64,000 nt of DNA from Margaritifera margaritifera (lineage: Eukaryota > Mollusca > Bivalvia > Unionida > Margaritiferidae). Shown piece after piece: positions 1 to 13,132 of this stretch. The notes beneath the pieces were generated by a model. It was given only the letters and a program-made list of their open reading frames with translations, was not told the origin of the DNA and did not search any database. Every line of letters starts with the position of its first letter. Within the stretch, counting starts at the first letter, position 1. Location of the stretch: assembly GCA_029931535.1 (NCBI GenBank), contig JAQPZY010001347.1, positions 2,143,501-2,207,500 of the forward strand, written 5' to 3'. A program made the translations under genes and the position numbers.

Positions 1-1519
1 TGTAATAAAAATAAAAATGATAACATCACCATTGGAACATGGAATATCAGGACATTAAGACCAGCAGGGAAACTCGAGGAGCTAACCCATGAGATGGGAA
101 GATACCAATGGCACATCCTTGGACTCTGCGAGATGCGTTGGAAAAATTTCGGAGAGAGATCAACAGATGACGGACACAGGATCTACTTCAGTGGACATGA
201 GGACAAGCATGAACATAGAGTCGGGTATATAGTACACAGGGACATTGTGAGTGCAGTCATGGGTTGTCGACCAGTGTCTAACAGGATGATTACAATCCGC
301 ATGAGGGCATCTCCCTTTAACATCACTATCATACAGGTATATGCCCCAACATCTGACCATGATGACGAGGAACTGGATGAGTTCTACGACCAGCTTCACA
401 TTCTCATAGACCAGACACTCAAGAAGGATATTCTGGTTATTCAAGGAGACTGGAATGCTAAGGTAGGAGAAGACGCACAAGCAGACTGGCGAGAAGCCTG
501 TGGTCCATACTGTAATAAGCAGACCAATGAGAGAGGACTCAAGCTTCTGGACTTCGCCACATACAATAACCTAGTGCTAACGAACACGCTTCGTCCCCAG
601 AAACTATCCAGAAGATGGACTTGGCACAGCCCAGACGGAAAACATCACAACCAGATTGACTACATCTTGGTGAGAAAGCGCTTCCGGTCTAGCGTAAACA
701 GTGCCAGAACACGTAGCTTCCCAGGAGCTGATACAGGAAGCGACCATGACTTGCTTGTGATGACTATCAAACTTCGTCTGATGAAGACCAATAAGCCAAG
801 ACAAGTTAGGATCAGGTTCGACCTTAAAAAACTTAAAGATCCAAGAGTGGCACAAGCATTTGAAGCATCAATAGGCGGCAAATTTGCACCACTCACAATT
901 CTGGGACATGAAGAAATAAACCTAGACTCCTTGATCATCTCCTTCAACAAGGCAGTAATAGACACAGCCGGAGAGATCCTTGGCAAGCATCGTAGAATAA
1001 AGAAGCCTTGGGTCACAGCAGATATCCTCGACCTCTGCGATATGAGGAGAAAACTGAAGAGTGAGCGAGGAGACCATGAAGGAGCGAAAAAATACAGTGA
1101 GATTAACAACAGGATTAAGAAGAGTATAAAGAAAGCAAAAGAAAGTTGGTTAGAGGACCAATGCAAGGAAGTCGAGAAAAGTCTGAACCAGAATGACAAT
1201 AAAAGGGCATACCATTTGGTGAAAGACCTGATAACAGAGAAACAGCGGAGATCGAATACGATTCAGGACAAGGCTGGTAAGAGTCTGACTGAAAACCAAG
1301 ACATTCTTAACAGATGGACGGAATACTGTTCGGAGCTTTACAACCAGGAGACTTCTGGAGACCAAGCTGTACTAAATGTACCACTGACCAAAACAGAGGT
1401 TGACCACCCGATCCTCAGGGACGAAGTAGAGGCTGCAGTAAAGGCGCTAAAGAAGGGGAAGTCAGGTGTCATTATACACCCACACAACCCCCCACACACA
1501 TCCACCCCCACCCCAATAC

Positions 1520-1569
<50 letters not shown>

Positions 1570-1572
1570 TAA
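1..1572 (+). CDS. RTE-type LINE ORF fragment: endonuclease domain, no reverse transcriptase
   Basis: The frame is already open at base 1, so the true start lies left of the window. It encodes an APE-type exonuclease-endonuclease-phosphatase domain, which nicks target DNA during LINE retrotransposition. Visible motifs: GTWNIRTL (about nt 34-57), LCEMRW (124-141), GDWNAKVG (445-468), IDYIL (about 655-669) and SDHDLL (739-756). These include the usual Asn, Glu, Asp and final SDH residues. A basic, helical linker follows (about 780-1380), and then the start of the region leading into the reverse transcriptase (AAVKALKKGKSG, ending near 1467). There homology stops abruptly and the frame runs into C-rich and TA simple repeat, ending with IYIY codons that are not LINE sequence. 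The element is therefore 3'-truncated or rearranged and cannot move by itself. The style matches RTE/BovB LINEs and the genes annotated as craniofacial development protein 2-like. Clade assignment is from memory of the family. Confidence 0.85.
1468..1569. repeat. C-rich stretch followed by (TA)n microsatellite
   Basis: A CCCACACA/CCCCA-type low-complexity stretch leads into about 24 TA units (1522-1569). It sits exactly where the LINE reading frame loses homology, so it marks the truncation or recombination point. Confidence 0.9.
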
Positions 1573-2863
1573 ACTGTCCAATAGGTATATCCAGTGGTAT
1601 GTCTTTTACGCTTAATTCATGTGCATATCGAAACGAAAAATCAAGATTTAGATTCCATTTATTTTACAAAAAAGAAGTGGAAGAAGAAGAGGAAAAGAAG
1701 AAGCAGAGGCAGAGTTATGTTTTGCCAGTATCATCAATTGGTCTAGATGTGGGAGAAAAGAACTATTACCTGTCTCTCTATAGAAATGGAAGATTAACCT
1801 TTAAAAAATCATAGTATTTGACTGGATTTAACTGTGCATCATATGAAAGTCGAATGCCTTGTCGTCAGCTCTGTGAACAAAAGTTTTGTCTTCTTGAAAG
1901 TCACGCTGAGTTAACACTTTAGTGTCATGTCCCGAATCAATGAGTGATGAGTGTTTGTATCTTTAACGTTACTCACCACAGCTTTTTATCCTTCTTATGT
2001 AAGTTACAAAAAATCCTTCGATGCATAAATTCATTTTGATATATTTACAAAGATAAAAGCTTCAGACTTTTATCACTCAGTTCCAACCTGCAGAATAAAT
2101 TTGCTACCTTTTGTTAACAACTAAATGAAGCACATAAACATGCACGGCAACGGTAAAACGGGGAGACAGTTCTCGGAATATTTTAGCCTATTGTTGCAAT
2201 TTGTCAGAAATAAATCTTTCAGACCAGGTAAAACAACAACATCTTCAACAACAACAAACCAACAAGAAGGCAAGCTAACACCACGAAAGTGCAAAACTAT
2301 TTCCTTCAGCGTGTGCTGGAAAAATATTTTTTTCTCAAAAATGTATAACAAATGCTTAATTTATCGTTGTATAAATATCTGGCTATCATCCGCGTCGCAT
2401 ATACTGTATGAATGAGTCTAAATGTATTGATCACTTTTTAAATACGTTATCGTACGGCGAGCTAATGTGAAGACGCATACGTTTTGTGACTTACGTTCAT
2501 TCATAATTCCGACGTCACATTTAATTGTTAGAACTCTTCATGAGCGCGAGATTTGTTGTGTAGTTAAAAATTATATTCTACTTAATGTTGAAATATCACA
2601 AAAAATAAAGGCCATTATATGTCACAAAGTCTTGTATGACTCTTAGCCCTAAAGAGTATAAACAGTAAAACGAGTAAAAAGTAAAAAAAACAACAATATA
2701 TTTCAATAATATAGAGCAAAGGCCAGGATTTCAAAAACATTTATCGAGATGGTTGTGAAGTTAAATAAAATCCATGCTCAGCGAAATGTGATACAGAAAA
2801 CTTGGAAACGCCGAGCCTGAATGTTTGGGTATATATTAGAGAAATGTATGTGGTCAAATATCG
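1573..2863. other. AT-rich non-coding DNA, nothing recognised
   Basis: Only short chance reading frames, such as a lysine/glutamate-rich one at 1599-1814 arising from purine-rich DNA. No repeat family, RNA gene or exon signal was recognised. Confidence 0.5.
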
Positions 2864-2864
2864 G

Positions 2865-2922
<58 letters not shown>

Positions 2923-2942
2923 ATATATATAAATATATATAA
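2864..2942. repeat. (TA)n microsatellite, interrupted
   Basis: Nearly pure TA repeat with small TTT and AAA interruptions. Confidence 0.95.
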
Positions 2943-3277
2943 ATTAAACATGTGAAAATATTTTGAAAATTTATTAAATTGTCTATATTTTATCTTTTAA
3001 AGACTAGCCAGGACGTCCCTTTTTTTTCATCCCGGGTTACATTTTACCTGCAAACTCCCTTCATCAAATTGTATTTCTAATTTAAAATGAGTAAAGTGTC
3101 AGCCTGAATTTTTCGTATGATTTTTCGACCCGAGGCTAATACATATGTTCATAACACGGAAAATACCTGTCCCTTTTAAAAGGCATAACACAATAATGAA
3201 ATAGAGAATGAATTTAACTCTACAATACCTGGTGAGTAGCAGTTTTCATGCATATTTAGAACGCCGTTTTTACTTTG

Positions 3278-3280
<3 letters not shown>
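2943..3280. other. Non-coding DNA between two TA tracts
   Basis: No gene or repeat recognised. Confidence 0.5.

Positions 3281-3352
<72 letters not shown>
3281..3352. repeat. (TA)n microsatellite
   Basis: About 36 uninterrupted TA units. Peptides of alternating Ile and Tyr in either strand come from this repeat and are not genes. Confidence 0.97.
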
Positions 3353-3353
<1 letters not shown>

Positions 3354-4283
3354 TCCACAAACGGTTATAATGCAAACACATTTAATATTTCCTAATGGCG
3401 TTGTCACACTGTTAAAAATGTAGAGCAAAATATCGATAATCGATTATAATAAATTGCATAAATGTATAGTGTCTCTACTAAATTATTGGCGTCTGCAAAT
3501 GAAACAAACGATTTTACATACAACCGATGCTTATCCTAATGCAAAATGCTGGCATGATAAGAGAAGTTATAATAGCTGAGCATATTATAAATCATATTTT
3601 TCTTATATTTGTATTCAAAAGATAAGACTAAATATGTTCTTTAAAAATTGTAGCTTGACAAAGTTACAAGTAACGGTCTGAACGTTTTGCAGCATCAAGT
3701 ATTGCTAGCCATGTCAAGTGTCCGATTAATTCGACTTTCCACTGGGACACATTATATATTGGTTATAGTATGCGAATAGGAGAACCCATGATGCTATTTA
3801 CAGGCAATAATTGCAAGTTCATCACCAGCAATAGAAGTCAGCAGTTTTTCCCCTTATGGTCAAGGTAAAAACCACATCGGACATAAAATATCGTTGAAGA
3901 TAATATATTTGGTGAAAACAATTGCTTATGAGGAGTTAGTGACCAGAATTAAGACTAAGAGTATGACTACGAAGCTGTTTATAAACTCAGAGAGATAAGC
4001 ACAAGATTATCATTAGCCCTTTAGAACTAATGAGCCGAGTTATATAACGAAATATTAGTCCCTATACGGACAACTGGGCAGACCCAGTACTTCAGTTTAT
4101 GTGCATATGTATCATTAGTCTGGCACCCTGACTTCTTCACTGCGTTATGAACGTAATGAAGAAGGCAGCGTACCATACTACAAATTTATAATGAAATCCG
4201 TACAATTTGGCAGATGGGCCGTAATAATCTTGTTCAGTCTGAGACAACGCGATACGTATATTTTAGCGAACTCCTAAATAAAA
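3353..4283. other. AT-rich non-coding DNA
   Basis: No exon, RNA gene or repeat family recognised. Confidence 0.5.
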
Positions 4284-4336
4284 AGTAGGCTATCCATTAA
4301 AAGTATGAAAAGTGGGCTATCCATTAAAAGTATGAG
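4284..4336 (+). repeat. Short direct duplication, two units of about 25 bp
   Basis: The string AGTAGGCTATCCATTAAAAG followed by TATGA is repeated immediately with one base changed (GTAGG to GTGGG). Confidence 0.85.
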
Positions 4337-4397
4337 TTATAAAATACAATACAAAGCAGGCGGTGACTAAAATACACTATGCCAAAAGAAGGCTACA

Positions 4398-4665
4398 TAA
4401 AGCATAGAGATTTTGTTCTGTACACGGAGTTAATCTATAAAAATTACAAGCAATAGTACAAACTTAAAACCTTATTCAATAAACTAAGCCATAATTTAAA
4501 CTAAACTTTAAATACACCAGAATGCATGCAGGTTACAAAAAGCGCACATATGTTGCTCTGTACTATGAGTTAAGCTGTACAAATTCAAAGCAAACATACA
4601 ACAAATTAAGACTTACAAAAAGCCTTATTTGATAAAACCAAGCGATAAATAAACTAAACTTATAT
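4398..4665 (+). repeat. Two diverged tandem units of about 130-140 bp
   Basis: The stretch from 4398 (AGCATAGAGATTTTGTTCTG, then a tail ending in AAACTAAACTTT) reappears from about 4540 as a diverged copy (AGCGCACATATGTTGCTCTG, ending AAACTAAACTTA). Same order of motifs with many substitutions; an old tandem duplication. Confidence 0.6.
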
Positions 4666-7169
4666 AGTTAAACATATATTTACACGAAAATCAAACATAT
4701 ACAGATGTGTATTAAAGCTAACATCTAACTTCTGCAGGAAAAGAGAAAATATTGTCAAGACTTTTTGGTAGGTTATTAATTGCACTAGAGTCATGCTGCA
4801 GTTACTCGTGCTTGTAAAAGTTGTAAAATAAGCACACACACACACAAAATCACAAACAAACAAACCAAAAAGAAAAAAAACCCAAATTAAACAAGCGAAC
4901 ATTGAAGGGTAAACGGGAGCAAATTTTGCAGGACCGTGTCTTGACGGGTGAATGAAATATATTAAGGAAGCTGGCAGTATGGAGGATGACCGATAGGTCA
5001 TTTCAAGTTCAGCTTCCATGTATATGAAACAAGATATCATATCTCGTTGTGCAACTTCCTTTTCTTGTATACTGCATAAGTTTCTCAGTAGGCGTTTTAC
5101 TGTACATTGTCAAGCTGAAAAAAGCATTTATTTTACGTTTAAAATTATTTTTTTACAAATAACGAATAATCAATTAATAAAACAATTGTGTATTTATGTG
5201 CAATAAACAAAACTTTGTAGCTTATTTAATATCATAAATATTATCAGCTAAACTTTTTTAAAATATTCAATGTTTTCACTATGTTATCTTTAGTAATATA
5301 CCCACTATCGGCAACACATTTGTTGATAGAAATGGAAGCGACCTAATGATTGTTTAAAAAGGTCAATAATGTGGACTAAAATAGAAATCTGTTTTCTCTC
5401 CTTAACGAATTAATCTTTCGCACTGGTTTCTCTACACAGATAAGAACCATTCAATGAGTCAACAAGAACCCAAAGCCTTGAAGGCAAAATACTTTAAAGA
5501 GGGCACAGCCCAACCAAAATCAGTTGCTGTGCGTGTGCTGCAAAAGACACAGACCAATAAAACGCCTTTAAACAACAATTGCCAAACACAACTCAAGAGA
5601 TTAAAAAAATGTTACGTATTCTTGCATCAAGGCCTTTGTTCGAATGATGCAATGCACAGGCATTAGATGTGGCCGCCGTTACCTAAAATAAAAAGCCTCC
5701 GAAAAACGTCTGAAAAAAGTAACTAGATTTTATACATATGATATCAATTCATCATTAAAAGTTGCTGTTATTATGAGAACTATAAAAAAAACAGCTTGAC
5801 AAAATGTGATGAGATTTGATATCAAGCATTCTGGGGTTCATATCTTTCATGCTGGTACAAATGAGATCAATATGCTACTGTTATTAAAACTAGAAAAAAA
5901 AAATTAGACAAAACTTTTGCAAACTAGCTGAACAAAATTTATGAAACGTGAAATAAAACATTCTACTATTATAACCTTTCACATTGATGCAAAACATTCC
6001 AAGCAATTGTCCAATATGGTCGCTATTACTAATGCAGATTACTTGGCTAACTGATACCGCTTTTGGGAATTTGACTAATATCACCCAGGTGAGCGATCTT
6101 AGGCCGTCTTCGGCTTTGTGGTAACATGAGTCACAATTCTTAGCTTTAAAGCTGAATTCAATTTTACAAGTGCCTAACATTCTGAAACATTTAATCCTAA
6201 ATAATTGCCTGTAACGTTTGGTTATATTAACTCTCTTGATTATGTATGTTAAATGGGAAGAGCTCATAAATATCTCGTCTATCTACTTAAAATTTTTATT
6301 TGGGCCTTGTTTCATCACGAAATTCGACAATTCATTTTGTATGAGCAATAAATTAAGTGTACGATTACGAGCAATTTACGTGTCTGAAGCATAAACGCCT
6401 TTTGTTCATGTTTTACTTGAAACGAATGACAACAGGTTTCTTTCTATTGGCCAACAGTCATTTGATATATTTGTGGCCTTTTATGTAATCGTATATTTGT
6501 GGCTTTAGATACCTAATATTAATATCATTTGACACAAGATTTATCTGAGGTAAATACAAGGGCATTAGGTGATTTCTTATCTTTGTCATACTTGCTTATT
6601 GAATGGGATCTCTAATTTGCTGAGAAATAAAGACAGACAAAATTGGAATAATACAGTGTGGCATGCGTTCGCTATCGGTTATTCATCACTGTTAGTACAT
6701 CACAACAGTGTGGTATTTTCTTTTTAGCAATGCACACGATCATTCCGTCTACTGGTACAAATGGAATAGAACTTTAACAGTACTGTTTCGATGAATATTG
6801 CTGCAATTATATGTCCGCAGAACGTTGTAATATTTCTGTTTTTCAGCCGAGAGAATAGTTTAAATACAGATGCAAAAGACAGGAAATCCAAACATTAGGA
6901 TTCTTGTGAATTTAATATTTTCTGCAATCTGTTTTCTATAATTACAGATGTACTCTATTCACAAAATGCAGTCACTACAACTGTGATACGAAATATTGCC
7001 TGCAAGTGGTAAAATATATATCATATATCCATACGATGATAATGATGATGAGGAGAAGGATGATACCCTTGACTGTATAAGGCGGTACATATAGGATTTC
7101 TTAAGTATGTCCGTCCGTCCAACGACTCGTCTGTCCGTCACACCTTTGTGTGAGCGCATGTCAGATTCA
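4666..7169. other. AT-rich non-coding DNA
   Basis: Holds chance reading frames such as 5454-5666 and 5890-6267, with no recognisable domain, start context or splice signal. Two loosely similar stretches around 5740-5800 and 5850-5920 may be another old duplication. An ATGATGAT-type trinucleotide patch lies near 7034-7066. Confidence 0.4.
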
Positions 7170-7658
7170 ATTTGCAATACTCTGTATTCGTGAGTTTCTT
7201 TTTTTCATTAACTCTGCAGATGACTAGTTTTAATTTTAAAAATTTCTCAGAAAGTACATATTACCACGGTAAAAAAGATCAATTAGCATTGACGCAATAA
7301 AAGTAGGTTCCGACAAAGGACTGCAACGATAAAATAATAGTTATCAGCCAGAAATATGACGGAGCCTTAACTAAAAAAACATTTTAAAAAATTAAGAACA
7401 AGTGAATAAGATTCAATACATATATCAAGGCATATCAGCACATAACCAAGGATTTCGTCAGAGAAAAACACTAAAAAAGTCATATTCGGTATGTTCATGT
7501 AGCTGTAACTCCGTGACGAATAATTTGCATGTGTGCTAAAATGGCCCTTTCCTTTACTCCTTTTTAGACCAATTCACATTTCAGAGACAATTTTCACGTT
7601 ATCTATACTGTTTACTCAAGTGAATGAGTTGTTCAAACGGCTAAATTGTCAGATATAT

Positions 7659-7661
<3 letters not shown>

Positions 7662-7702
<41 letters not shown>
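7662..7702 (+). repeat. (GA)n microsatellite, array position 1
   Basis: About 20 GA units, directly after a block that is conserved between duplicated units. Confidence 0.95.
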
Positions 7703-7707
<5 letters not shown>

Positions 7708-8162
7708 ATTACTTTTGTCAAGTCTGTACAAGAAGGTCACAACCAACATTAACAGGTTAAGATTTATTCAATATTTGATGAAACAATGACGTGTGTATTG
7801 CATGAAATAAAAAATACTAAACTGACATAATGATTTGAAATACCCCTTAGATTGCAACATAAAATGTGACAAACAATTTTATTAATACATCAAACCATCT
7901 GCGTCAGAATGATTCGTCGCCCTTAACCTTTACGACACGACTTTGGTTTATTGTATTGCAGATGTCATCATATGTGAATATAACGTCCTTGGTGATTACT
8001 TAGAAATATTGACTTTACCATATGAAGTTCAGGTTGATATAAACGAATGAAGTCTTTTCATTTAAAATATGTTTCGATGAAAGTTTACACCATATTTTCC
8101 TGATCATTTGGATGCCTCTCAATGTAAGTGGAAGTTTAGAAGAGCAGATGTATACATGCACG

Positions 8163-8260
8163 TATGTATGTATGTATGTATGTATGTATGTATGTATGTA
8201 TGTATGTATGTACGTACGTACGTATGTATGTATGTATGGGTGGATGTATGGATAGATTGA
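8163..8260 (+). repeat. (ATGT)n microsatellite with variant tail
   Basis: Tetranucleotide repeat with some ACGT variants and a GGATG-type tail. His/Thr/Tyr/Ile repeat peptides on the opposite strand are artefacts of it. Confidence 0.95.
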
Positions 8261-9579
8261 TGGATGGATCGATGAGTGCATGTATGTATCCATGGTTTGA
8301 TGGAAGGATATATGTCTGATTGATCGGTCGGAATGAATTGTGGCAGCCAAGACTGGTTTGAATCTTCTTAGGACAAAGAACTGAAAGTCTTTCGACAAAT
8401 ACTCAGTCTTGTGGAACGGGGAGACTTTGTTTGTGGTAGCTAAAGTCTGAAGCCATGTTTGACAAGTTTATGTTTTAAATTATATCACGAAAATTCTGGA
8501 CATAAAATAACTATTTTGCTAATGGTTCACATTGCTACAACGCTGGCCATAGTTGATGTCACATTTATGTAGAACTGGCATAATACTTTCCAAAAATATC
8601 AACTATACCTTTTTGAGCGATCACTAGGGACAAAGACTTATCACAACATTTTCAAAAATGTATTTCATAAAATCTATGTTCAGAATATTAGATTGACATG
8701 CCTTTTTTGCTTTCATCTAGGACAAACTGTCGTTGGAGAATGGGTGATTTGTCGAAAACCGCGTAAACCTAATATAATTTACCTGTCACAATTGAGAAAT
8801 TCATTGTATTACTGAGTTTTGCAATAGGTGTAAATGTAAAGAAAATTATAAAATACACAAAATACCAACAACTGCAAAATCGCTATACGTAAGCTAAAAC
8901 GTTAGCTGTAATGGTATGGCAATAACGCCGGAAGGGAGTGGTGGGTGAGCGCACAAAACAAAGACAAAAACATGTTTTGATAATAAATAATTAGCCCACT
9001 TACTAGCTTGGTATCAAAACAATGTCAGGCCTAAATCTACTATAAGGCCTATTCGATATTCACAACATAGTATGACTCAAAACCGACAAACATAATATCA
9101 CATTTGCACTTATTTAAAATGAAATTTATAAAAATGATTAAAATAATGTCAATATATCAGGATATACATTTTTAAATAAACTTTATACATTTAATTTGAA
9201 ATGAAAACTCATGTATTGGTTAAATTCTTTTGAGTTATCTTGTCCAGGTAGTATCAAGATGACTCGTCTATATTTTACAAATCCATTAGAAGGTATATAA
9301 TACCTAAATGTATTAAGTTCTTTGAATGCGCAACTTGAAGTGAAAGATTAAGAGTTCGAGCTAGGAAATGACCTTCCGAAGGCCATCGATTAAATTCTAC
9401 TTAAATTATATTAGCAATCACAAAGACAAATTCTATTGGACAAAGGATTGAATAGAGACACAAAGCCAACAAGGATTTACTCTATGAAAAGAAAAATTGG
9501 CATATTTTAATGACTATATACGCACTTACTATACTGTCTTGCCAATAGACTAAGCGGTTCAAAATGCCTAATCCTTTAC

Positions 9580-9595
<16 letters not shown>

Positions 9596-9662
<67 letters not shown>
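9596..9662 (+). repeat. (GA)n microsatellite, array position 2
   Basis: About 33 GA units at the position equivalent to the other GA tracts of the array. Confidence 0.97.
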
Positions 9663-9666
<4 letters not shown>

Positions 9667-10228
9667 GCCATGCAAAGGAACATGTGCCAATAGACCATAC
9701 GCAATGTTCACTGTGTAATGACAATTCGGGACCCATATATCCATTTAAACACTGCATCAAAATTGTAGTTAATATTCTCTTTCTAATGAATTTAAAGATT
9801 ATCTCAATCAACTTGTTTAATTGTTTTATGGAAGAATAAGCGGGTTTAAGATGGTATCAATATGACTAAGTATGAAATAAAGAATACTAAACTGACATAA
9901 TGGTTTGAAATACCCCTTAGATTGCAATATAATGTGACAACAATGTTATGAATACATGAAACCATCTGCGTCATAATGATTCGTCGCCCTTAACCTTTAC
10001 GACACGACTTTGGTTTATTGTATTGCAGATGTCATCATATGTGAATATAATGTCCTTGGTGATTACTTAGAAATATTGACTTTACCATATGAAGTTCATG
10101 TTGATAGAAACGAGTTAAGTCTTTTCATTTAAAATATGTTTCGATGAAATTTTAAACTATATTTTCCTGATCATTTGGATGCATCTCAATGTAAGTAGAA
10201 GTTTAGAAGAGCAGATGCATACATCCAC

Positions 10229-10396
10229 GTATGTATGTATGTATGTATGTATGTATGTATGTATGTATGTATGTATGTATGTATGTATGTATGTATGTAT
10301 GTATGCATGTATGTATGTATGCATGGATGGATGGAGGGATGTATAGATGGACGGATGGATGGATGCATAAATGCATGTATGCATGCATATGTGGAT
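10229..10396 (+). repeat. (ATGT)n microsatellite with GGATG-rich tail
   Basis: About 20 ATGT units followed by an imperfect ATGG/ATGC tail. All reading frames across it are repeat artefacts. Confidence 0.95.
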
Positions 10397-11659
10397 GGAT
10401 GTATGCTTGATCGGTATGAATGATTTGTACCAGCCAAGACTTCTTTGAATCTTCTTAGGACAAAGAACTGAAAGTCTTTGTGTAAATATTCCGTCCTTTG
10501 AAACGGGGGGACTTTGTTTGTGGTTGCTTAAGTCTGAAGCCATGTTTGACAAGTTTTATAAAACGTATATCAGGAAAACTCTGGAAATAATATAACTATA
10601 TAACTAATCGTTTACATTGCTACACTGCTGATCATAGTTGATGCCATATTTATGTAGTACTGACATAATACTTTCGAAACATGTTAACTATACTTTTATT
10701 GAGCGATCGCTAGGGACGAGAACTTATGACAACAGCTTCAAAAATGTATCTAAAGTTAAGTGTTAGAGTGACATGCCTGTTTTCTTTCGTCTAGGACAAA
10801 ATGTCGTTGGAGATCGGCCGACTTGCTGAAAATCCCGCAAACCTAATATAATGTATCTGTCACAACTGAGGAAATCATTGTATTATTGAGTCTTTCAGCA
10901 CGTATAAATGTACAAAACTCTAAAATGCACACGATACCAACAAATTCAAAGTCATTATACGTAAACTGAAACGTTAGCTGTGATAATGTGGCAATAACGA
11001 CGGAGGGGAGGGGTGGGTGAGTGCACAAACAAAAACAAACATTTTGAATAAAAAATAATTAGCCCACTTACTGGCTAGTCCCAAAGCAATATCAAGCCTA
11101 AATCTACTATGCGGCCTGTTTGAAATTCACAACATAGTATGACTCAAAACCGATAAATATAATATCATATTTGCGCTTATTTAAAAAGAAATTTATAAAA
11201 ATGATTACAATAACGAAAATATTTTAGGATATAGATTTTAAAACCCACTTTATACATTTTATTTGAAATGGCCACTCATATAACGGTGACATTCTTTTGA
11301 GTCATCTTGTCCAGGTAGTATCAAAATGATTCGTCTTTATTTTATAAATCTATTACAAGTCGTATATTACCTAAAATTATCGAGTTCTTTGAATGCGCAC
11401 CTTGAAGTGAAAGATTAAGAGTTTGAGCTCGGAATTTGACCTTCCGAAGGCCATTGATTAAATTCTACTGAAATTATATTAGCAATGACAAAGGCAAATT
11501 CTATTGGACAAAAGACTGAATAGAGACACAAAGCCAACAAGGATTTACTCTATGAAAAGAGAAATTGACATATTTTAGAGACTATATCTGCACTTACTAT
11601 ACTGTCTTACCAATTGACAAAGTGCGTCAAGAGGCCTAACCCTTTACATACACATATGG

Positions 11660-11663
<4 letters not shown>

Positions 11664-11717
<54 letters not shown>
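11664..11717 (+). repeat. (GA)n microsatellite, array position 3
   Basis: About 26 GA units at the equivalent position to 9596-9662. Confidence 0.97.
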
Positions 11718-11720
<3 letters not shown>

Positions 11721-12011
11721 GCCATGCAAAGGAACATGTGTCAATGGACCCTACGCAATGTTCACTGTGTAATGACAATTCGGGACCCATATATCCATTT
11801 CAATACTGCATCATAATTGTAGTAAATAGTGTCTTTCTATTGGTTGTAAAGATTATCTCAATTAACTTCCTTAATTGTGTTATGGAAGAATACGCTTGTT
11901 TAAAATGGTATTAACATAACTAACCTGTTGTTATCGTTTGAAATTTCAATTAAATGTCAATATAATGTAATTTATTATATAAGATATTGAAATATATCAG
12001 TGGGAGAAAAA

Positions 12012-12062
12012 TGCTATCGCCACAGTGGCGATGCCACTTTTATCGCCACAGTGGCGATATCA
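12012..12062. repeat. Pair of identical 17-bp near-palindromes
   Basis: ATCGCCACAGTGGCGAT occurs twice within about 45 bp, separated by GCCACTTTT. Each copy is its own reverse complement except for the central base. They are GC-rich inside AT-rich DNA. Function unknown. Confidence 0.7.
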
Positions 12063-12169
12063 TATTTGGAACTACTTTCTCTTTTCATTAGGAAGTATAT
12101 CTGCCATCATATATGTTTCTCAGGCATGTATTTCCATATTTAGGTCTATTTTACTTTTCTTCTTCTTTT

Positions 12170-12172
<3 letters not shown>

Positions 12173-12210
<38 letters not shown>
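12173..12210 (+). repeat. (TC)n microsatellite
   Basis: About 19 TC units. Confidence 0.95.
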
Positions 12211-12213
<3 letters not shown>

Positions 12214-13132
12214 TAGGATGAATAGATCTTAAAATGTGTAAAGACTGTTGACCCTCGAGTATACATCTATGTAATCAATGAAAAAGCGCCATCATGAATG
12301 CATACAAATGAACCCCAAACAAGAAAAAGCAGGCTTGAAGTATTAATTTTTTATATTTAGTTTTCCACATGAATCATGCAAATTGTCAGTGACTGAACTT
12401 ACATGAACTGTTGGTATTTAATATTCTGTGTTACTCATTCAGTATCGTATACCTGTTACACTCAACGACAAATGTTACACATTTTTAAGAAAAAATCTTG
12501 ATTACCTATATTCATCAAATTCTTTATGTACCAATTTGAACTGTCATCACAATTATAATCATGTCTGAAAACGATGGAGAAATCAGGCATTGATTAGTGT
12601 CTATTGCAAACAGATATTAAGTGACAATCAAAATTTGGGTGTAGCGTCTGTTACCAAAATAGACTGCAAGCCCTGAAACACACAACATTCACGTCTGAAT
12701 GCAAACAAATGAAAAAAAAAAGCAGTCAAACTCCTTACAAGCAAACTCATAATCATTAAAATCTGTTGCTTAATGACGCTGCGCTCTAAAGTCTGTTGGT
12801 GCGTTCTGGAAGTTTGCTATAGTACCCACCACCCCCAACGTTCACTGAATGAATCCGCGCAAGAATAACGCTAACAAAAATACAAATCTCTTCATTTTCG
12901 TATGAAAACATTCAATAATTTGGCAAAATACACAGTTTGAAAAAAATTATATGTACAATTTAAATTTGTAAAAACATCGCTGTCCTGAGATTAAGATTAT
13001 TGAAAAATTTCGGAGCTTCTTTTTATGGATGTAGTAATGCAGGCGTTAATCGCATTGACAAGGAATATATATATAAATCCATGCAACTCGAAGGATTATG
13101 CCTTTAAAAATACATAATAAAAAGAAATTCGA
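12211..13132. other. Non-coding DNA, nothing recognised
   Basis: No homology to the neighbouring duplicated units and no coding signal seen. Confidence 0.45.

Larger units (their letters stand above)
7170..9865 (+). repeat. Duplicated unit, copy 1 (contains one ATGT tract and two GA tracts)
   Basis: Its left part (7170-7560) matches copy 6 at 27419-27800. The block AATAATTTGCATGTGTGCTA, the (GA)n, the ATTGCAGATGTCATCATATG block (about 7957), the (ATGT)n, then CCTAATATAATTTACCTGTC and TTAGCCCACTTACTAGCTTG recur in order in later copies. Reading frames are full of stops, so the unit is non-coding or decayed now. Confidence 0.8.
9866..11965 (+). repeat. Duplicated unit, copy 2
   Basis: Starts with the ATACTAAACTGACATAATGG block. 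It then repeats copy 1 almost base for base over 9885-11930: ATTGCAGATGTCATCATATG (about 10023), ATGT tract, ACGTTAGCTGTGATAATGTG, GA tract and GGGACCCATATATCCATTTC. Clearly the closest relative of copy 1. Confidence 0.85.

Noticed and set aside
660..1199. 179-codon minus-strand frame at the left end
   Set aside because: Antisense to the LINE endonuclease frame, which has clear catalytic motifs.
8015..8398. Reading frames rich in His, Thr, Tyr, Ile, or Met-Tyr-Val-Cys repeats at 8.0, 10.2, 14.7 and 55.3 kb
   Set aside because: They are translations of ATGT tetranucleotide repeats in all frames and both strands; no other coding signal.
9482..9811. Leu-Ser and Arg-Glu repeat reading frames at GA/TC tracts (9.6, 14.2, 18.6, 47.2, 53.4 kb)
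   Set aside because: Microsatellite translations.
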